Below, piece after piece: positions 1 to 11,739 of a stretch of DNA of 64,000 bases. Position numbers and translations under genes: made by a program. The stretch comes from Panicum virgatum. Lineage: Eukaryota; Streptophyta; Magnoliopsida; Poales; Poaceae. Position 1 is the stretch's first letter. Every line of letters begins with the position of its first letter. Location: the NCBI RefSeq assembly GCF_016808335.1, contig NC_053148.1, forward strand, positions 14,908,433 through 14,972,432, given 5' to 3'. Below the pieces are notes generated by a model. That model had not been told where the DNA came from and searched no databases. It saw nothing but the letters and a program-made list of their open reading frames with translations.

Positions 1-1130
1 GACTAATCCATGCAAATAAAGAATGTGCATAATTAATATGAACACACAGCATGAATCGTTCCCTTCGCGATATGGTTCACCAAGAGAACAAAATGGTTTG
101 CTTCAGTTGAAACCGCATCTAATCGGTTGAACAGCAGGTTGGTAACTCGGCTAGCTATAACGTCGCAGTCTTAAGGTTGCACAACTATTTACTACGAAGC
201 GACCAACCAACTCGAAAATGCAAGATGCATGCTCGTTCTATCGTTCTCACCCAAACAATTTCCAATTATGGTATACGAAGACGACCAGTGGCACAATTAC
301 GTACTCTCCCTATATATACTAGTCGTTCCTACGATCAAGGATTCATAACGTGCTTACGTAGTTAGTGTTCCTGCAAACAAACCAAGACAACAAGAGAGAG
401 ATATAAATATCCATTTCTGGACCCTTCGTGCCAGCACACACGAACGACCCCCATGTGTCCTACGCCACACGGGTAACGCATATGCAGTTTCCCACATATT
501 CACACATACATTACCATCCACTATAGAGATGGCACACAAATGTTCGACGCTGAATGGGCAGCGCTGCATACGTTACCGAAGCAACGTATTCACTTCCCGT
601 ACAAATTGCCTTACGGGACATCCAAGGGTACACGTGTCCCAAGGTACACGGTTATGACCAACTGCATAACGAGTCTTCACCTCGTAACATTGCCTTACGA
701 GATGGCCGTGATCACAATCACACGGTAATAAATCCACACTCCACATCAGGCGGCAGATAGCGACAGGCTCGTTTGAATTGAGCCTTATCACCTCCTCGTA
801 TGCTCAACATACGGGACCCGCGCACGTATGAAACACGTGGGCTATTCTAAGGACTGTCAGAATATTCACCTTGCTTACCTCAGCGTAGGTGCGTCGTTAC
901 AGAATAGTAGTTGTGCATAAAAGTAAGGTTTAACAAGAAGTAAATGCTGGAAGTGCTGGAATAAAATAGATACTTAGATGCCACCTAACTTATAGAACAT
1001 AATTAGGGCATACAAACTATCTACTCTATTCCTTAGCGCATCAAGCGTCAACTTTTTGAAAACCTAGAATTTTTGCAAAACAAGGTTTACTTAACGTAGT
1101 TAAGTACGCCAGTAATCACCCCCCAGTGCA

Positions 1131-1146
1131 ATTAGCTCTGATGCCA
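1131..1146 (-). other. Primer-binding site (initiator tRNA-Met type)
   Basis: On the minus strand this reads TGGCATCAGAGCTAAT, two bases inside the LTR edge. It differs by one base from the usual plant initiator-Met site TGGTATCAGAGC. It fixes the element's orientation. Confidence 0.75.
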
Positions 1147-1148
1147 GC

Positions 1149-4100
1149 TGTCACAGAACAGTCCAAACAATACCAATCAAGTGCAATAATTAACACTTAA
1201 ACTCAAACCAGAATTACTGCACTCAACCAGTACACTCAGACCGCCTGCTGTAACCAGGATCGATTACACAGGAACTCTCGCCAAAAGACGAGCACAGATG
1301 ATTACCGGCAACAAAAGCGTTTAAAGTCATTTACAACCCGAGTTTAACAGAAGCACCAACTTAAACTACAAAAAGTGTTTACAAGCTAGTTTTACAAGTC
1401 AAACCTCAGAGTTCAAACGTAGCGGAAAGCAATTTAGAGTTAAAAACAAGCTTCAAAACAAAACGATAGATAACGTCGATGACAGAAGACGAACTTCACA
1501 TCTTGCCCACGGATGTGAGGCTCACCTGCCCGAACTTCACGGAGAAGACGGGACCCACTCGACCGACCAACCCGGAGGAAGTGGTTGACCGATCCACGAG
1601 GCGCAGATCTCTTCGGAGTCCTCCGGAACGTAACCTGCTAAAATATATGGCAACAACAAGCCTGAGTATTCTAATACTCAGCAAGACTTACCCGTCCATG
1701 GGTATACTTAGCCCAATAACTAGACATAAAAAGCTTTTTGGCTCTGGAGTTTGTTTTGCTGAAAAGCTACTAATACTGGATCCTTACTTGCAATATTTTA
1801 GCTCAATTTAAGTTTATCAGGTACCAACTAGATTTGCCTAAACATCTAGCGCACACATGGTTGATCACATTATCTTTTCAGATAACCACAGCCAACATTC
1901 TCAGTTCAAACTCATTCCACTTCTTTACTACGATGTGACAGAGAGATCAAGGTTCTCATATCCGTGAGTCATGGCGAATCGATTCGATTTAACCTTGCAA
2001 GGTGGACCTAACACACACGTCACATATAGGCCCCGTCGGACCCTACGTGGCAACCCTTCACATATGCACACCGAATAACTGAACTGCCCTGCGACCCGGG
2101 ACTGCTAGCCCCACCGATACCATCGAAGGGTCAGCCATGAGTTTGTATACTAGCTCCACTGGTGAAGACAGTATCAAGTCCGGCTACCGGTGCACATATG
2201 GTACTGAGCTTACCGGTTTCGACTACCTCCTACTTCCGGCATGTGGTTAGTACTGTTCAATCCTCGATCAGTAGTGCCAACAACGGTACGGTCCTCAATC
2301 GACACAGGCGGAGGCTCACTTTCCATAACTTCCATATCCATAACCAATCCATCTCCGCCCGGTCTCCATTTTTCCTTTCTTTTTGTCAAAGATTCATTCT
2401 CCAGCAACTTTTTCATAAGTAACAAGACCTATATCTCGCGAGTGACAGGAATCACTCGTCTTCTACCGAATCCTAATTAAGCATTGCAGTACTAACGACC
2501 TGTATACTAGTAGAGTGACTGAGGAAACCTAGGGATCATGCATCTAAGGTTCCAATCAACTCCTAGAAACCTAAATGCACAATAAATATATAGCAAATAT
2601 TGAATACTGAAATTAAGGGTTATGCACCGGGGCTTGCCTTGCCAGTCAGCGGGGTTAGCGACTTCTGGACCTGGCTCGACGGTTGCTTCGACTCATTTTT
2701 CCCCTGCTTGCGGCTCCTGGATCGGCTCAACGGCCAACTTGTAGACGGCTTCGCTCGTGACGTCTACACGTATGAAAAAGGATGCCAAGCAATAATTAAA
2801 CTAGTGCAATGAAATGACACAAGAGATCATGATGCAATGATAACACCGAAGAAAGATTTTATGGCAGCGCAAAAAGGAAAACTGCGGCTAGGAGCGAACA
2901 CGTGCAGGAACTCAACTTGCCGACATGAATAAATCACAAAACTTTACTAGCATGAAAATACATGGATAACAGTGCAAGAAAAATTTATTAACAAATATTG
3001 AGAAAAGAAAACACTTATTTTGCTACTAGCTACAATAAATCGAGCATAAATGGATTTGCAACACACGCAAAGCTTTTACCAATGGAAATTTTTCAGTGAA
3101 CTACACATACAAAAAGTAATTTACTAAATAAATTTCAAAATTTTCAGAGCAATAGAACAACCGGTATTAAATAAACTATGTTAAACAGAAACTGAATTTT
3201 TAGCAGGGGCAAAAGTGACATTTACCAAGCACAAGTATTTTTCTTCTGAAGATCTCGATTTTAGAAACCTAACAAAATTTATTTTGCATTTTTCTCACAT
3301 TTCTATATTTTCTTACAATTTTTCTAGCTTTCAGCTAAAATAAAGAAAAATAAAGCCAAACAAAACACTAAAAGGGGGGGGGGCTGACAATCGAGCCCCA
3401 CATGTAAGGGAGCCCAGGCTCGCCAATCCCTCCTCTGCTTTGCCCGCTCGGGCTGTGGCCGGCGCGTGGCCAGGCCTACCGCGCGGCGGCGTGCCTCGCC
3501 GGCGGTGGCCGGCCAGCGGCTGGGCCGAGCCGCGGCCAAGGCGGCCCGAGGGTGCGGGGGCGCGCGCGCAGGGCTGGGGTGCAGGGGTGCGCGCGGCGGC
3601 GGCGGCGGCGCACGCGGGCCGGAGCGACGGCGCGGCGTCGGCGGCGTCGGCGGCGTTCCGCCGGCGCGGGAGCCTTTTGGCGGGGTCACGGTCCGCGGGG
3701 GCTGGCGGCTGCAGGGCGCGTGGCAGCAGCTTGCGGGCCAGCGCAGGGCGGACCCGCGGCGTGCGCGCAGTGGGGGCGGCGCGGCCGCGGCGGCGCTGCG
3801 GCAGCGGTGGTGCGAGATTCGGCGGGGGAAGGGGTCGGGAAGCACGAGTGGGTCGCAAAGGAGCTCACCGGAGGTTCGATTGGAGCGGAGGGAGGCGAGA
3901 AGGTGGAGCTCGACGGGAGAGGGCGGAGCTCGGGTAGACGGCGATGGTGGACGGCGGTGGCGCAGGGCCGATTCGACCTGGTTGTGGCTCGGCCGAGCTC
4001 GGGAACGGGCAGAGGAGGTGGAGGGCGAGGTGGAGCGGCTTGGAACGCGAGGAATCGAGGCACGGCGGCGAGAGGTGGCCAGAATCGGCACCGGCGCGGC

Positions 4101-4581
4101 GAGCGGCGGGGCTAGGGTTCCTCGGCTCCGCTGGGAACTCAGTGCGATGCGAGGAAGGGAACGAGCAGGCGAAACGGGACTTGGCGATCGACTCGGCAGC
4201 GGAGAGCGCTTAAGCGGCGATGGGTTCGCCGGCGTGACGCGTGGCGACGCGGACGTCGAGATCGGCGGGGCTCTGTCCAAAACCGGGGAGGCACAGTCCG
4301 AGTTTGAGTGATTTTTGATCAAGTTTTGACCGTCCAAAACTCAAAATTTCCTAATGGCAGTCGAATTTTGGCCAAAATAAAAGTTGTAGGGGAAGAGAAG
4401 ATGCACAACTTTCGTTTTGGGCGGAAGTTGATTTGGAGCTCGGATCAACGAGAAAAACATCGTCGAACACGGCTAAATCAATGCTTACCGCGCGATCTCG
4501 ATTAACGCTAACAATGAACTTAAGTCCGTAATTATCGAGTTAACCCGCGATTAGCACCTTGATTAACACATGGGTGTTACA
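1149..4581 (-). repeat. 5' LTR of the left Tekay-like element
   Basis: This 3433-bp LTR is bounded by TGTCACAG at 1149 and GTGTTACA at 4581, so it has TG...CA ends. It parallels the LTRs at 11740-15281 and 35826-39335 along its whole length but is clearly more diverged from them than they are from each other. A very GC-rich, CpG-dense block lies at about 3380-4290. Long ORFs on both strands of that block follow from base composition and are not called as genes. Confidence 0.85.
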
Positions 4582-5433
4582 GAGCGCCTGGGCAGGGGTG
4601 CATCCGTGAGAGGTGATTCAATTTTTTTATATTTCAGATCTAATAAAAAATAAACATAATGAAAATAAATAAATAAAATAAGAATAAAGGCATCCGTGAG
4701 GAGGGTGAGCGTCCATCCTATTGTGCTATTTTTTTTAAAAAAAACTCAGATATAACAGCGGACATAGAAATTTGATTTGACAATTAAAAAAAATAGGAAT
4801 ATGCCATAAGCATATAGAATTTAGGTTGAAATATGCCATAAGCATACAGATATGCCGACGTCCTCAAGTAGGAACAATCTAGCATGCTACCTAAAATTCC
4901 ATAGGCTGGTCCTCAAGTAAATGCCAATTCTACCTAAAATTTGTAACTTTTCCTCCACTGAAGCAACAGTAACATTTACTCCACTGAAGCAACTGGCACA
5001 AGAACCTGGAGGAGACAAAGGAAAAAAAATCAGGAAATGTCAAACTAATTCAGGCTAATAAACAATATTCGAAAAGCATGAGTATTCTATCAAAATAGTA
5101 GCATTGGCAGAAGCAGCCTAGGTGCTGCTGTTTGAAATATGAATATTACCCTTCTAATGAATGGCAGAGCGCCTGCCCATTTTTTTAAAAGAATCATATC
5201 AACAGTCTACCAAAGACTCGATGATCACCCATAACTGATAATGAACAACATTTGCAGGGCAGTAGATTTGCTACATTGTTAATGAGAAATATGAACATAT
5301 AATTGAACGGAAACAAGGTTGCAGAGAAAATGTGCTTTTTTTTCGATGTTTATTTGGAGCAGATCCTTGTTCTATGACCACAGAAATTACCACTCGCATT
5401 AAGAATTAGACGAATGCTTAAAAATAAAATACC
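4582..5433. other. Intergenic, no gene seen
   Basis: AT-rich DNA with homopolymer runs. A short motif around gcatccgtgag occurs twice (near 4599 and 4690), and a gagcgcctg motif occurs at 4582 and near 5166. I see no coding region or recognisable element. Confidence 0.5.
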
Positions 5434-5637
5434 TTGAAGCAAGAGGGCGCCCTGGGAAATCTTCTGGAGAGCGGCTGGGCTGCCCCCCTGGGCGAGGGCG
5501 CGCCCTGCGGCTGCCGTGCGCGCAGCCGGCGGCGAGTGCGGCCCTACCGCCCGGCGCGCGGACGCGCGGCTCCGAGCGCGCCGAAAACGGCGCTCCCCTG
5601 CCGGCGCTCCACGCGGCAGCGGCTGGGCCGAAGGCCC

Positions 5638-5851
5638 CGCGCCGCGGCGGCGGTTTTTTTATTTTTATATTTTATATTTTTGTTTTTTACAAAAATATAT
5701 TTTCGATTTGGAAATTTACAGGAATATACCCCGGCCGCCCGGCAGCGGGGCGGCCGGGGTACATTCCTGTAAATTTCCAAATCGAAAATATATTTTTGTA
5801 AAAAATAAGAATAAAAAAATAAAAAAATAAAAAAACCGCCGCCGCGGCGCC
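5638..5851. repeat. Long near-perfect inverted repeat (hairpin)
   Basis: Two arms of about 100 bp (5638-5740 and 5747-5851) are reverse complements around a six-base centre. The outer part and centre are GC-rich, the middle is AT-rich. Only a few mismatches are visible, one near 5727/5761 and some in the poly-T/poly-A stretch. ORFs on both strands across it translate to the same peptide because of the symmetry and are not genes. No clear target duplication was found. It could be a MITE core or a source of hairpin RNA. Confidence 0.85.
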
Positions 5852-7627
5852 CCACGCGGCCCCGCACGGGGGGATCGCCCGGCCTGCGCACGGAGGGAGC
5901 GGCCCGCACTGCAGCAGATCCGGTGTCCTGCGCACCTGTAGTGAGCGCCGACGGCCGGTGGCGGCTGCCCCTAGGGTTCCGGTGAGAGGGTCGAGAGGGA
6001 GGAGATTAGTCTCGGCGCGGTTCAACTGCGGGAGGAAGGGTGAAGAGACATTCAACTCATAAAGGGCAATATGGTCATTTCCGTTGCTAAGTCCCACTTG
6101 TTAGGAGTGCTTCACCGTTATCTTGTGACGGCAGATGGATGGAAGGGTACACAGGTAAAAAAGGATTAGGAGCAGAATATACAGGTGCGACTTATCTTTT
6201 TAGGGACATGGAGGTCAAGAGGAATTTTCATAAGGGTACAGAGGTTAAAGACTCTCAAACCAATGGCCTGGCTATATGTGGACCCGCCTCCTCATTGTTT
6301 TCCCCATCATTGTCTTCCCCATCTTGCATAAACATTGGGATCAAACTGATCCAAAAATAAGTCTTCAATTTCTTTTTGTGTGCGTGCAGGATATTCTAGA
6401 TTTCGGTAGCAGTGTTCTTAGGTAACGCAATCTCCATCTAATTTTATTGTGTGTTCGTTGGTCAGTGGTTCAGACTTTAGAATTGGAGATTGGCAATACT
6501 CTTAGAACTCTAATACCTGCTATACTGTTTGACTGTCTGCACGAAAAGTGAAATGTAAGTTTGTGGCCCAGAAAAGAGCGACTGATTTGCTGCACTGTAG
6601 ACGTCTGTTTGCACTTGTCAACTTACTCTGTCTTCTTAAAAGAATTAGGCAAACAACATTAATATCCGGTCAGCAGTCTGCCAATGCAGATTAGTTCTTC
6701 CTGGTATTTCCTATACAACACAAGCTGATTGATCAGTTAAATGTTTTTTCTTGATTAGTTGAATCGATCAGTTGAAATTTGAAAGCATCTTCCTTTTCAA
6801 AAAAAAAAAAATGAAAGCATCTACATGCCACTGGGTTGTGTCCTCGAGAGTTGTATATCACAACCACTGCATTCATTGCGCCTGTGAGCTCATTTTCCTT
6901 GTGTCATAAAACTACTCTAAACTAAACTCAAATACTTCCATTTGTGCTTAGTTGGTGATGTGTTCCTGGTGAAACTGCAAACATTGCATGACAAGTGGAC
7001 CACAAAGTTTTCGGATATATGCGATGGGTGCATTAGGATGTGCTCGCCAGAGTTCTGGTATTCAATTCCTTGCTGAGTGAATTGGAAGATGCTTTGCCTG
7101 AACCACTCCATGGACCAGTTCAACCAGTTGTCTGAAATATGAGTTCATGTTTGAGATAAAGTTGCCGTCAACACTTTACTAATAACTTGTTTTCTGGTTA
7201 ATAGAAGGTGAATCTTTCTTGGACATCTATCGACAGGAGTTGTCAAGCTCATTGAAGAAATATCGCACATCTTGCACTTCTGATAATTAATCAAAGATAA
7301 AGTTAAATATCATGTACAATCCTTCGGCTTGGTACTCCTGTAGGTTCCAGTGTGAGAATGTACCAAAGATTTATTGGTGAAAAAAGAGTGTATTTCATAT
7401 CTGATTGGTGGGTAATGTGTAATTTCAAACACACTATTTCTATGAGCTGTGAGGAGCAAATTTAGAAGTATTATTATGCAGATGCCTTCTTTTTTTAGGA
7501 GCTTTTGCATTCTTATCTGACCCCAATTTTAAAGGGTCTTTCAGACTTAATAATTTTTCATTCTAAAGGTAGATGTAGCTACGAATACATATTTATTGTA
7601 ATATAATCTTTTATTTGATTTTTGAAA
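5852..7627. other. Intergenic, GC-rich then AT-rich, no gene supported
   Basis: The first 150 bases and the 200 bases left of the hairpin are GC-rich, like a decayed promoter or transposon edge. The rest is AT-rich with short ORFs lacking recognisable domains. A 73-codon plus-strand ORF at 6139-6360 has no family resemblance I can name. Confidence 0.4.
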
Positions 7628-7688
7628 GATACGTGCGTGCCGCACGTGCACCATACTACTTAAGAAATGCACCATACTACTTAAGAAA
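7628..7688 (+). repeat. Possible Helitron 3' terminus and short duplication
   Basis: A hairpin CGTGCG-tgc-CGCACG is followed by tgcaccatactac. A second copy of the tail, gcaccatactacttaagaaa, follows directly. The hairpin plus CTAC resembles the better Helitron-like end at 9177-9206, but CTAC does not fit CTRR, so this copy is degraded or only related. Confidence 0.35.
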
Positions 7689-8077
7689 TAAGTGTATGTT
7701 TTTGTTACGACATGATACAATATTTCATATGATATGATTATGGTTCTTGATGCAGCAGAGATCAGAGGCTGAACGGCGAGTTCAATTAGCAGCAAATGGA
7801 GCACGTGATCGTTACGGGCATGTGCACATCAAGACCCGATGATCCACAGCAACAGATCGGCAGTGCGCATGGAAAACGGGCTGGCAGGGCGATAGAATGG
7901 ACCCATTCTTCATGGTAGCAGGGCGTGTGTCCTCCTTGCAACAACCGATCGGCGACCGTCATCCCTGGGAATGGATCAGTGACATGGCCATCCATCCCTT
8001 GCAACAAGAGAAAGAACTGCAACATGCTCCATAGTAGCTGATAGCAAATCATTGGCATGCAATTTTTTTCGATACCT
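7689..8077. other. Unassigned stretch between repeats
   Basis: Contains a short stretch (about 7755-7840) that reads as open peptide on the plus strand but has no identifiable family. Possibly DNA carried inside a transposon. Confidence 0.25.
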
Positions 8078-8235
8078 TTCGTTCATGTAACTCGTAGTGC
8101 TAATGAGGTGGCCCATGTGCTGGTTCGATCGGGTGAGCAATAGGCTTATTCGGTCTTCCCGCTTTGTATCCCTGGTTTCATTCAGGAAATTCGGTACTCA
8201 TCTTTGAGCGAATGAATAGAGACAACCTTACTAAA
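8078..8235 (+). pseudogene. LINE-type RNase H tail fragment
   Basis: The plus strand from 8078 reads FVHVTRSANEVAHVLVRSG, a stop, then a segment with PLCIPGFIQEI. This resembles the C-terminal end of RNase H-like domains of plant non-LTR retrotransposons, where an RxAN-xVAHxLA stretch is followed by a Pro-rich tail. A run of eight A near 8233 fits a LINE 3' end. Only about 45 codons remain and they contain a stop, so it is a relic. Confidence 0.5.
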
Positions 8236-8576
8236 AAAAATCACCCTAAGGGCGTTCCACATGCCTAGCAAAATGAAAGTCGATCTAAGTAATTCATAAA
8301 TGAAACCTTTTGCTCCCTCGTTTGGTAACGATTGTAGCATTAATGGCTATAATTGAACTGTTTTGAGCTACTCAACAAGGTTTTAGTATAATTTGGTGGT
8401 TAATGAATTTCTTGTGACAATATGTGATTTCTTTTAAACATGTGTGTACGCATGTGCACTCTACTAACTTGTACATACCATTTACCTATTTTTATGATTA
8501 TACATTTTTTTTCATATTTCAAAATTTTTTTGTCTATTTTCACCACAACTGAGACCTTGTCGCTCGTTTCACCATA

Positions 8577-9095
8577 GGAAAAATTCTATATCACCCCCTC
8601 ACCTATGGGGGGTGGACTACATAATCTCCCAATCTATAAAACGGTCTATATCACCCCCTGAACTTTTCAAAACTGGTCAAATTACTCCTAAAACAGTTTT
8701 GAAAAATCATAGTAAATCACAAAAAAATCATAAAATGGAAAATCCAATTGTGTTAGACTCCAAATGAGTAGATCTACACAGTAAACATATAATATGATAT
8801 GCTTTAGTATATTTTTTTACAACTATGAAGAAAATTATAGATCTAAAGCTATAACAAAAAAATATACTAAAGCATACCATATTATATATTCACTGTGTAG
8901 ATCTACTCATTTGGAGTCTAACACAATTGGATTTTCCATTTTATGATTTTTTGTGATTTACTATGATTTTTTAAAGCTGCTTTAGGGGGTAATTTGACCG
9001 GTTTTGGAAAGTTCAGGGAGTGATATAGACCGTTTCATTGGTTGTGGGTTATGTATTCCACCTCCCATAGGTGAGGGGTGATATAGACTTTTTTC
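8577..9095. mobile_element. Mutator-type MITE, 519 bp, long terminal inverted repeats
   Basis: The two halves are reverse complements over about 240 bp each. Ends read GGAAAAATTCTATATCACC and, on the opposite strand, GAAAAAAGTCTATATCACC. A 10-bp direct repeat, tttcaccata, flanks it at 8567-8576 and 9096-9105. Long terminal inverted repeats with a 9-10 bp target duplication are the mark of non-autonomous Mutator-like elements. No transposase is present. Confidence 0.85.
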
Positions 9096-9176
9096 TTTCA
9101 CCATATATAGTTTCTTATATTTGTGGCAACTAAAATTTGGTGTGATTATTTTTTTTGCGATATTCTTATTTAAACA

Positions 9177-9206
9177 CGTGCGTGCCGCACGTGCACCCTA
9201 CTAGTT
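9177..9206 (+). repeat. Candidate Helitron 3' terminus
   Basis: A perfect 8-bp stem, CACGTGCG-tgc-CGCACGTG, is followed seven bases later by CTAG and then T. Helitron 3' ends have a short GC-rich hairpin just before CTRR and insert next to T. No matching TC start or Rep/helicase was identified, so the extent of the element is unknown. Confidence 0.5.
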
Positions 9207-10297
9207 GAGAGATTATGAAGATAGCGTTGGTGATTTTTTTTTTCAAGTTACTCTAAGATGATTGCAGATGCTGCTCAGCTTCAGTTGCCTTTGCTAGGCG
9301 AGGCAATTGGTGATGTGCTAAGCAAGAGTCGGGAGCTATCTTCCACTCCTAATCAAACTGGTTTTGCGTCCAGTGTCTAATCAAAATGAATTTGATGAGG
9401 ACAAGTTAGCGGTTCGGAGAATTAGAAAATAATTTCATGCCTGGGATTCAATAATTCTTCAACCTACTCATTCCTCAGTCTCCAATATCTTATGACAACA
9501 ATTTAGCATTCGGAAGTTAATTAGCACCTGGAAAAATCGTAAAATAACACAAAAAGGATAATTTTTTGATTTTGCATGGTGTAAATTGTAATTGATGTGC
9601 ACGGTTTTTGGTCTGAGAAACAACACGGTGATAGTTTATCTGTTTTGGATTTTGAAAATTTAACATATATTCAGCTTGAGTAATGGAACATTGACATCCC
9701 GTTCCTCATGAGGAAGTTTTTTTTTTGGGTAATTTCCTCATGAGGAAGTTGTTTTGTCATCAGGTACACAGCTGGTTCAATCTCCAAGCAAACTAAATTT
9801 GGTGAGGACGTGTCCTGATGGGGGGCAATGATGTCCATTTATTGAGAAGAAATGAGTAGTTGGTTAGTTTACAGTTGGAGAAATTATAAAAAACAAAGAA
9901 ATTAATTTTTGAATAGACATGGACAAGATGTGGATTTTGTTTTATTGCTGAGTGTGTTTGATTTGAGAAATTAAATGAGGTGACAGTGATTCATCCGGTT
10001 AACTTTGAATATTAACTAATGTATTGTTTTCCACACATGGAAATATAAACTATCAGTGTTGGAATTTGGCCCATTCACAAGAATTCCAAAATAACATCTG
10101 GCTGGTTGGTTTAGTCCCACTAAGCAAGTGGAATTCAACTTAAATATTAGAACACTTTTCATGTACTGAATGGAGCAATTAAAAGATGGAGTGTGTAAGT
10201 TTTTGCTAAACACACACAAATGCATGTGCGCGCGTATTAGCGTGACTTGTGACTTGCGAATTGCGGTCGTGTGACTATAATTCAACACGTATTTTGC
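9207..10297. other. Intergenic, nothing recognised
   Basis: AT-rich sequence. A short duplicated phrase, tcctcatgaggaagtt, occurs near 9703 and 9734. No ORF with recognisable domains. Confidence 0.45.
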
Positions 10298-10620
10298 CAC
10301 TTATGTCTCTCACGTTTAAACCGTTGTGCACTAATTAAGCATTAATCAATGTTCGGTTAATTCCATATTACCTAGTTAATTACCATGATTATTCTGAATG
10401 AGTTTTAATATCTTTATAGACATTATCAAAGAGATAACGGCTCCTTGAGGGCATCCGTGGCTCTATAAGTGGACTGAAAGCCACTTATGTCTCATGTTTA
10501 AACCGTTGTGCACTGATTAAGCACTAATCAATGCTTGGTTAATTCCATATATTTATAGGCATCATCAAAGAGATAATGATTCCTTGAGGACAGTCGTGGA
10601 TATATAAGTGGTCTGACAGT
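10298..10620. repeat. Imperfect tandem duplication with TATA-like ends
   Basis: Unit 1 (about 10298-10489) and unit 2 (about 10490-10620) share ccacttatgtct, aaaccgttgtgcact, ttggttaattccat, atcaaagagataa and a terminal TATA-like motif (ctctataagtgg / tatataagtgg). Unit 2 lacks about 60 internal bases. The arrangement resembles a duplicated promoter segment. Confidence 0.7.
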
Positions 10621-10656
10621 CTCTCAATTCCTTGCTATATTGCATCCCGCTGTGCT

Positions 10657-10971
10657 ATGTTATCGAGCTGCTGGATCGCGCCGGCCCTTCCTTTGGCGTG
10701 TAATGAGGAGGAGGGTGAGTGGTATCTCCGAGCCCTTGCCCTTTCCTTGGTGACAATAAGGTTTATGGGCAGCCGCATCTGCGCAACCTCTCAAAGTTAT
10801 TCGTCTTCCTTCTGCGCTACCTCATCTTCGATCTGCACAACAACAAATCGTCACTGCAGCAACACCCTAGCGACATCAACCCAACAGTTAGTCCATGTCG
10901 CATCTAATTTTAATTGTGTTCCTCTATCTGCTGCTAGGACTAGCTCGCATCATGTATTTAATTGTTTATAA
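10657..10971 (+). CDS. Hypothetical short ORF, low support
   Basis: A 104-codon ORF follows the TATA-like tandem duplication by about 40-50 bases. I do not recognise its product. A second frame over 10719-10907 reads more like an ordinary protein fragment (FVFLLRYLIFDLHNN) but also lacks a family. This could be a captured gene piece or chance; I lean to chance. Confidence 0.15.
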   Translation: MLSSCWIAPALPLACNEEEGEWYLRALALSLVTIRFMGSRICATSQSYSSSFCATSSSICTTTNRHCSNTLATSTQQLVHVASNFNCVPLSAARTSSHHVFNCL

Positions 10972-11739
10972 AATATATCTCAAACTAAAATCTGGTAATA
11001 GAATAATACATATATTTCTAACAATGTGATAAAGAAGAAACGCTCCCGCTAAAGCAATCATAGCAGCTCCGGCACATATTAATTTAGCTCCTTCGCATGT
11101 CGAGTCGTGGAGACTTGATTATGTTTCACGCTTTTCCCTCGCTACTCTTCTGCTTGCTTGTGCAGGGCCGCTATGATATTCTTAATATTTAGCGGTGACA
11201 AGATGTCGAGCAGAATTATGTCTCTAGGAAAAGTGTGAACTAAGAATATCTTCGGGTTTAAGCACCTCTAGAAGCTTGTCGATATGATCCTTTAACCTAT
11301 TTAACTTAGGGAAGTTTCTTACATGAGTGGAATGGAAATTAAAGGAGTCTGGCTCGGTCTTCAAAAATATTTATAGAGGTAGATTTGCGTAAGTGTATTT
11401 ATAGAAAGTTAACAAATGAGTGTACGTGCTTTGTGAGTGTCTGAGTTATACTGTGTAATCATAAAAAGAAATTTAAAAACTGAAAAAATTAGTACTATTA
11501 TAGTATTCTCGGTATACAGCTGGCGAATAAAAAATATAAATGCAATTGTCTGGGAGGTCCTAGTACACCACGATGAAAAGAATGACTTCAGTTTATTTTA
11601 AGAAAGCACTTTTCAAACTCAGTTGCTCCGCTTGGAATAATGATTTTTTTAAAATATCCTCCACCAGCCAACAAAAAACGCTCGGTTCGGCTTGCTGTGG
11701 CTGTTAGATGGTACTGATTTGTTATAAGAGAAAAGTAGC
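10972..11739. other. Intergenic flank of the Tekay element
   Basis: No gene seen. Near 11690-11739 the sequence resembles the DNA on the far side of the Tekay element (39336-39430): both have ggtactgattt / gatgctgattt, then tgagagaaaa. That is consistent with one locus split by the insertion, or with a duplicated transposon edge. Confidence 0.4.

Larger units (their letters stand above)
1..4581 (-). mobile_element. Tekay-like Ty3/gypsy retrotransposon, 5' part, cut by window edge
   Basis: The element reads on the minus strand: 5' LTR at 4581-1149, primer-binding site, then leader running off the left edge. Bases 1-118 match 19830-19945 and roughly 220-1148 match 34900-35825 of the complete Tekay-like element in this window, so it is the same family or a close relative. 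No gag or pol coding sequence lies inside the window. Unlike its relative, it has no 0.84-kb ORF in the leader. The left end and target duplication cannot be seen. Confidence 0.85.

Noticed and set aside
3324..4337. Long ORFs on both strands in the GC-rich part of the left LTR, and the same at 14070-15044 and 38185-39224
   Set aside because: They overlap in up to five frames, have extreme Ala/Arg/Pro/Gly content, no domains, and do not keep frame between LTR copies. Base composition explains them.
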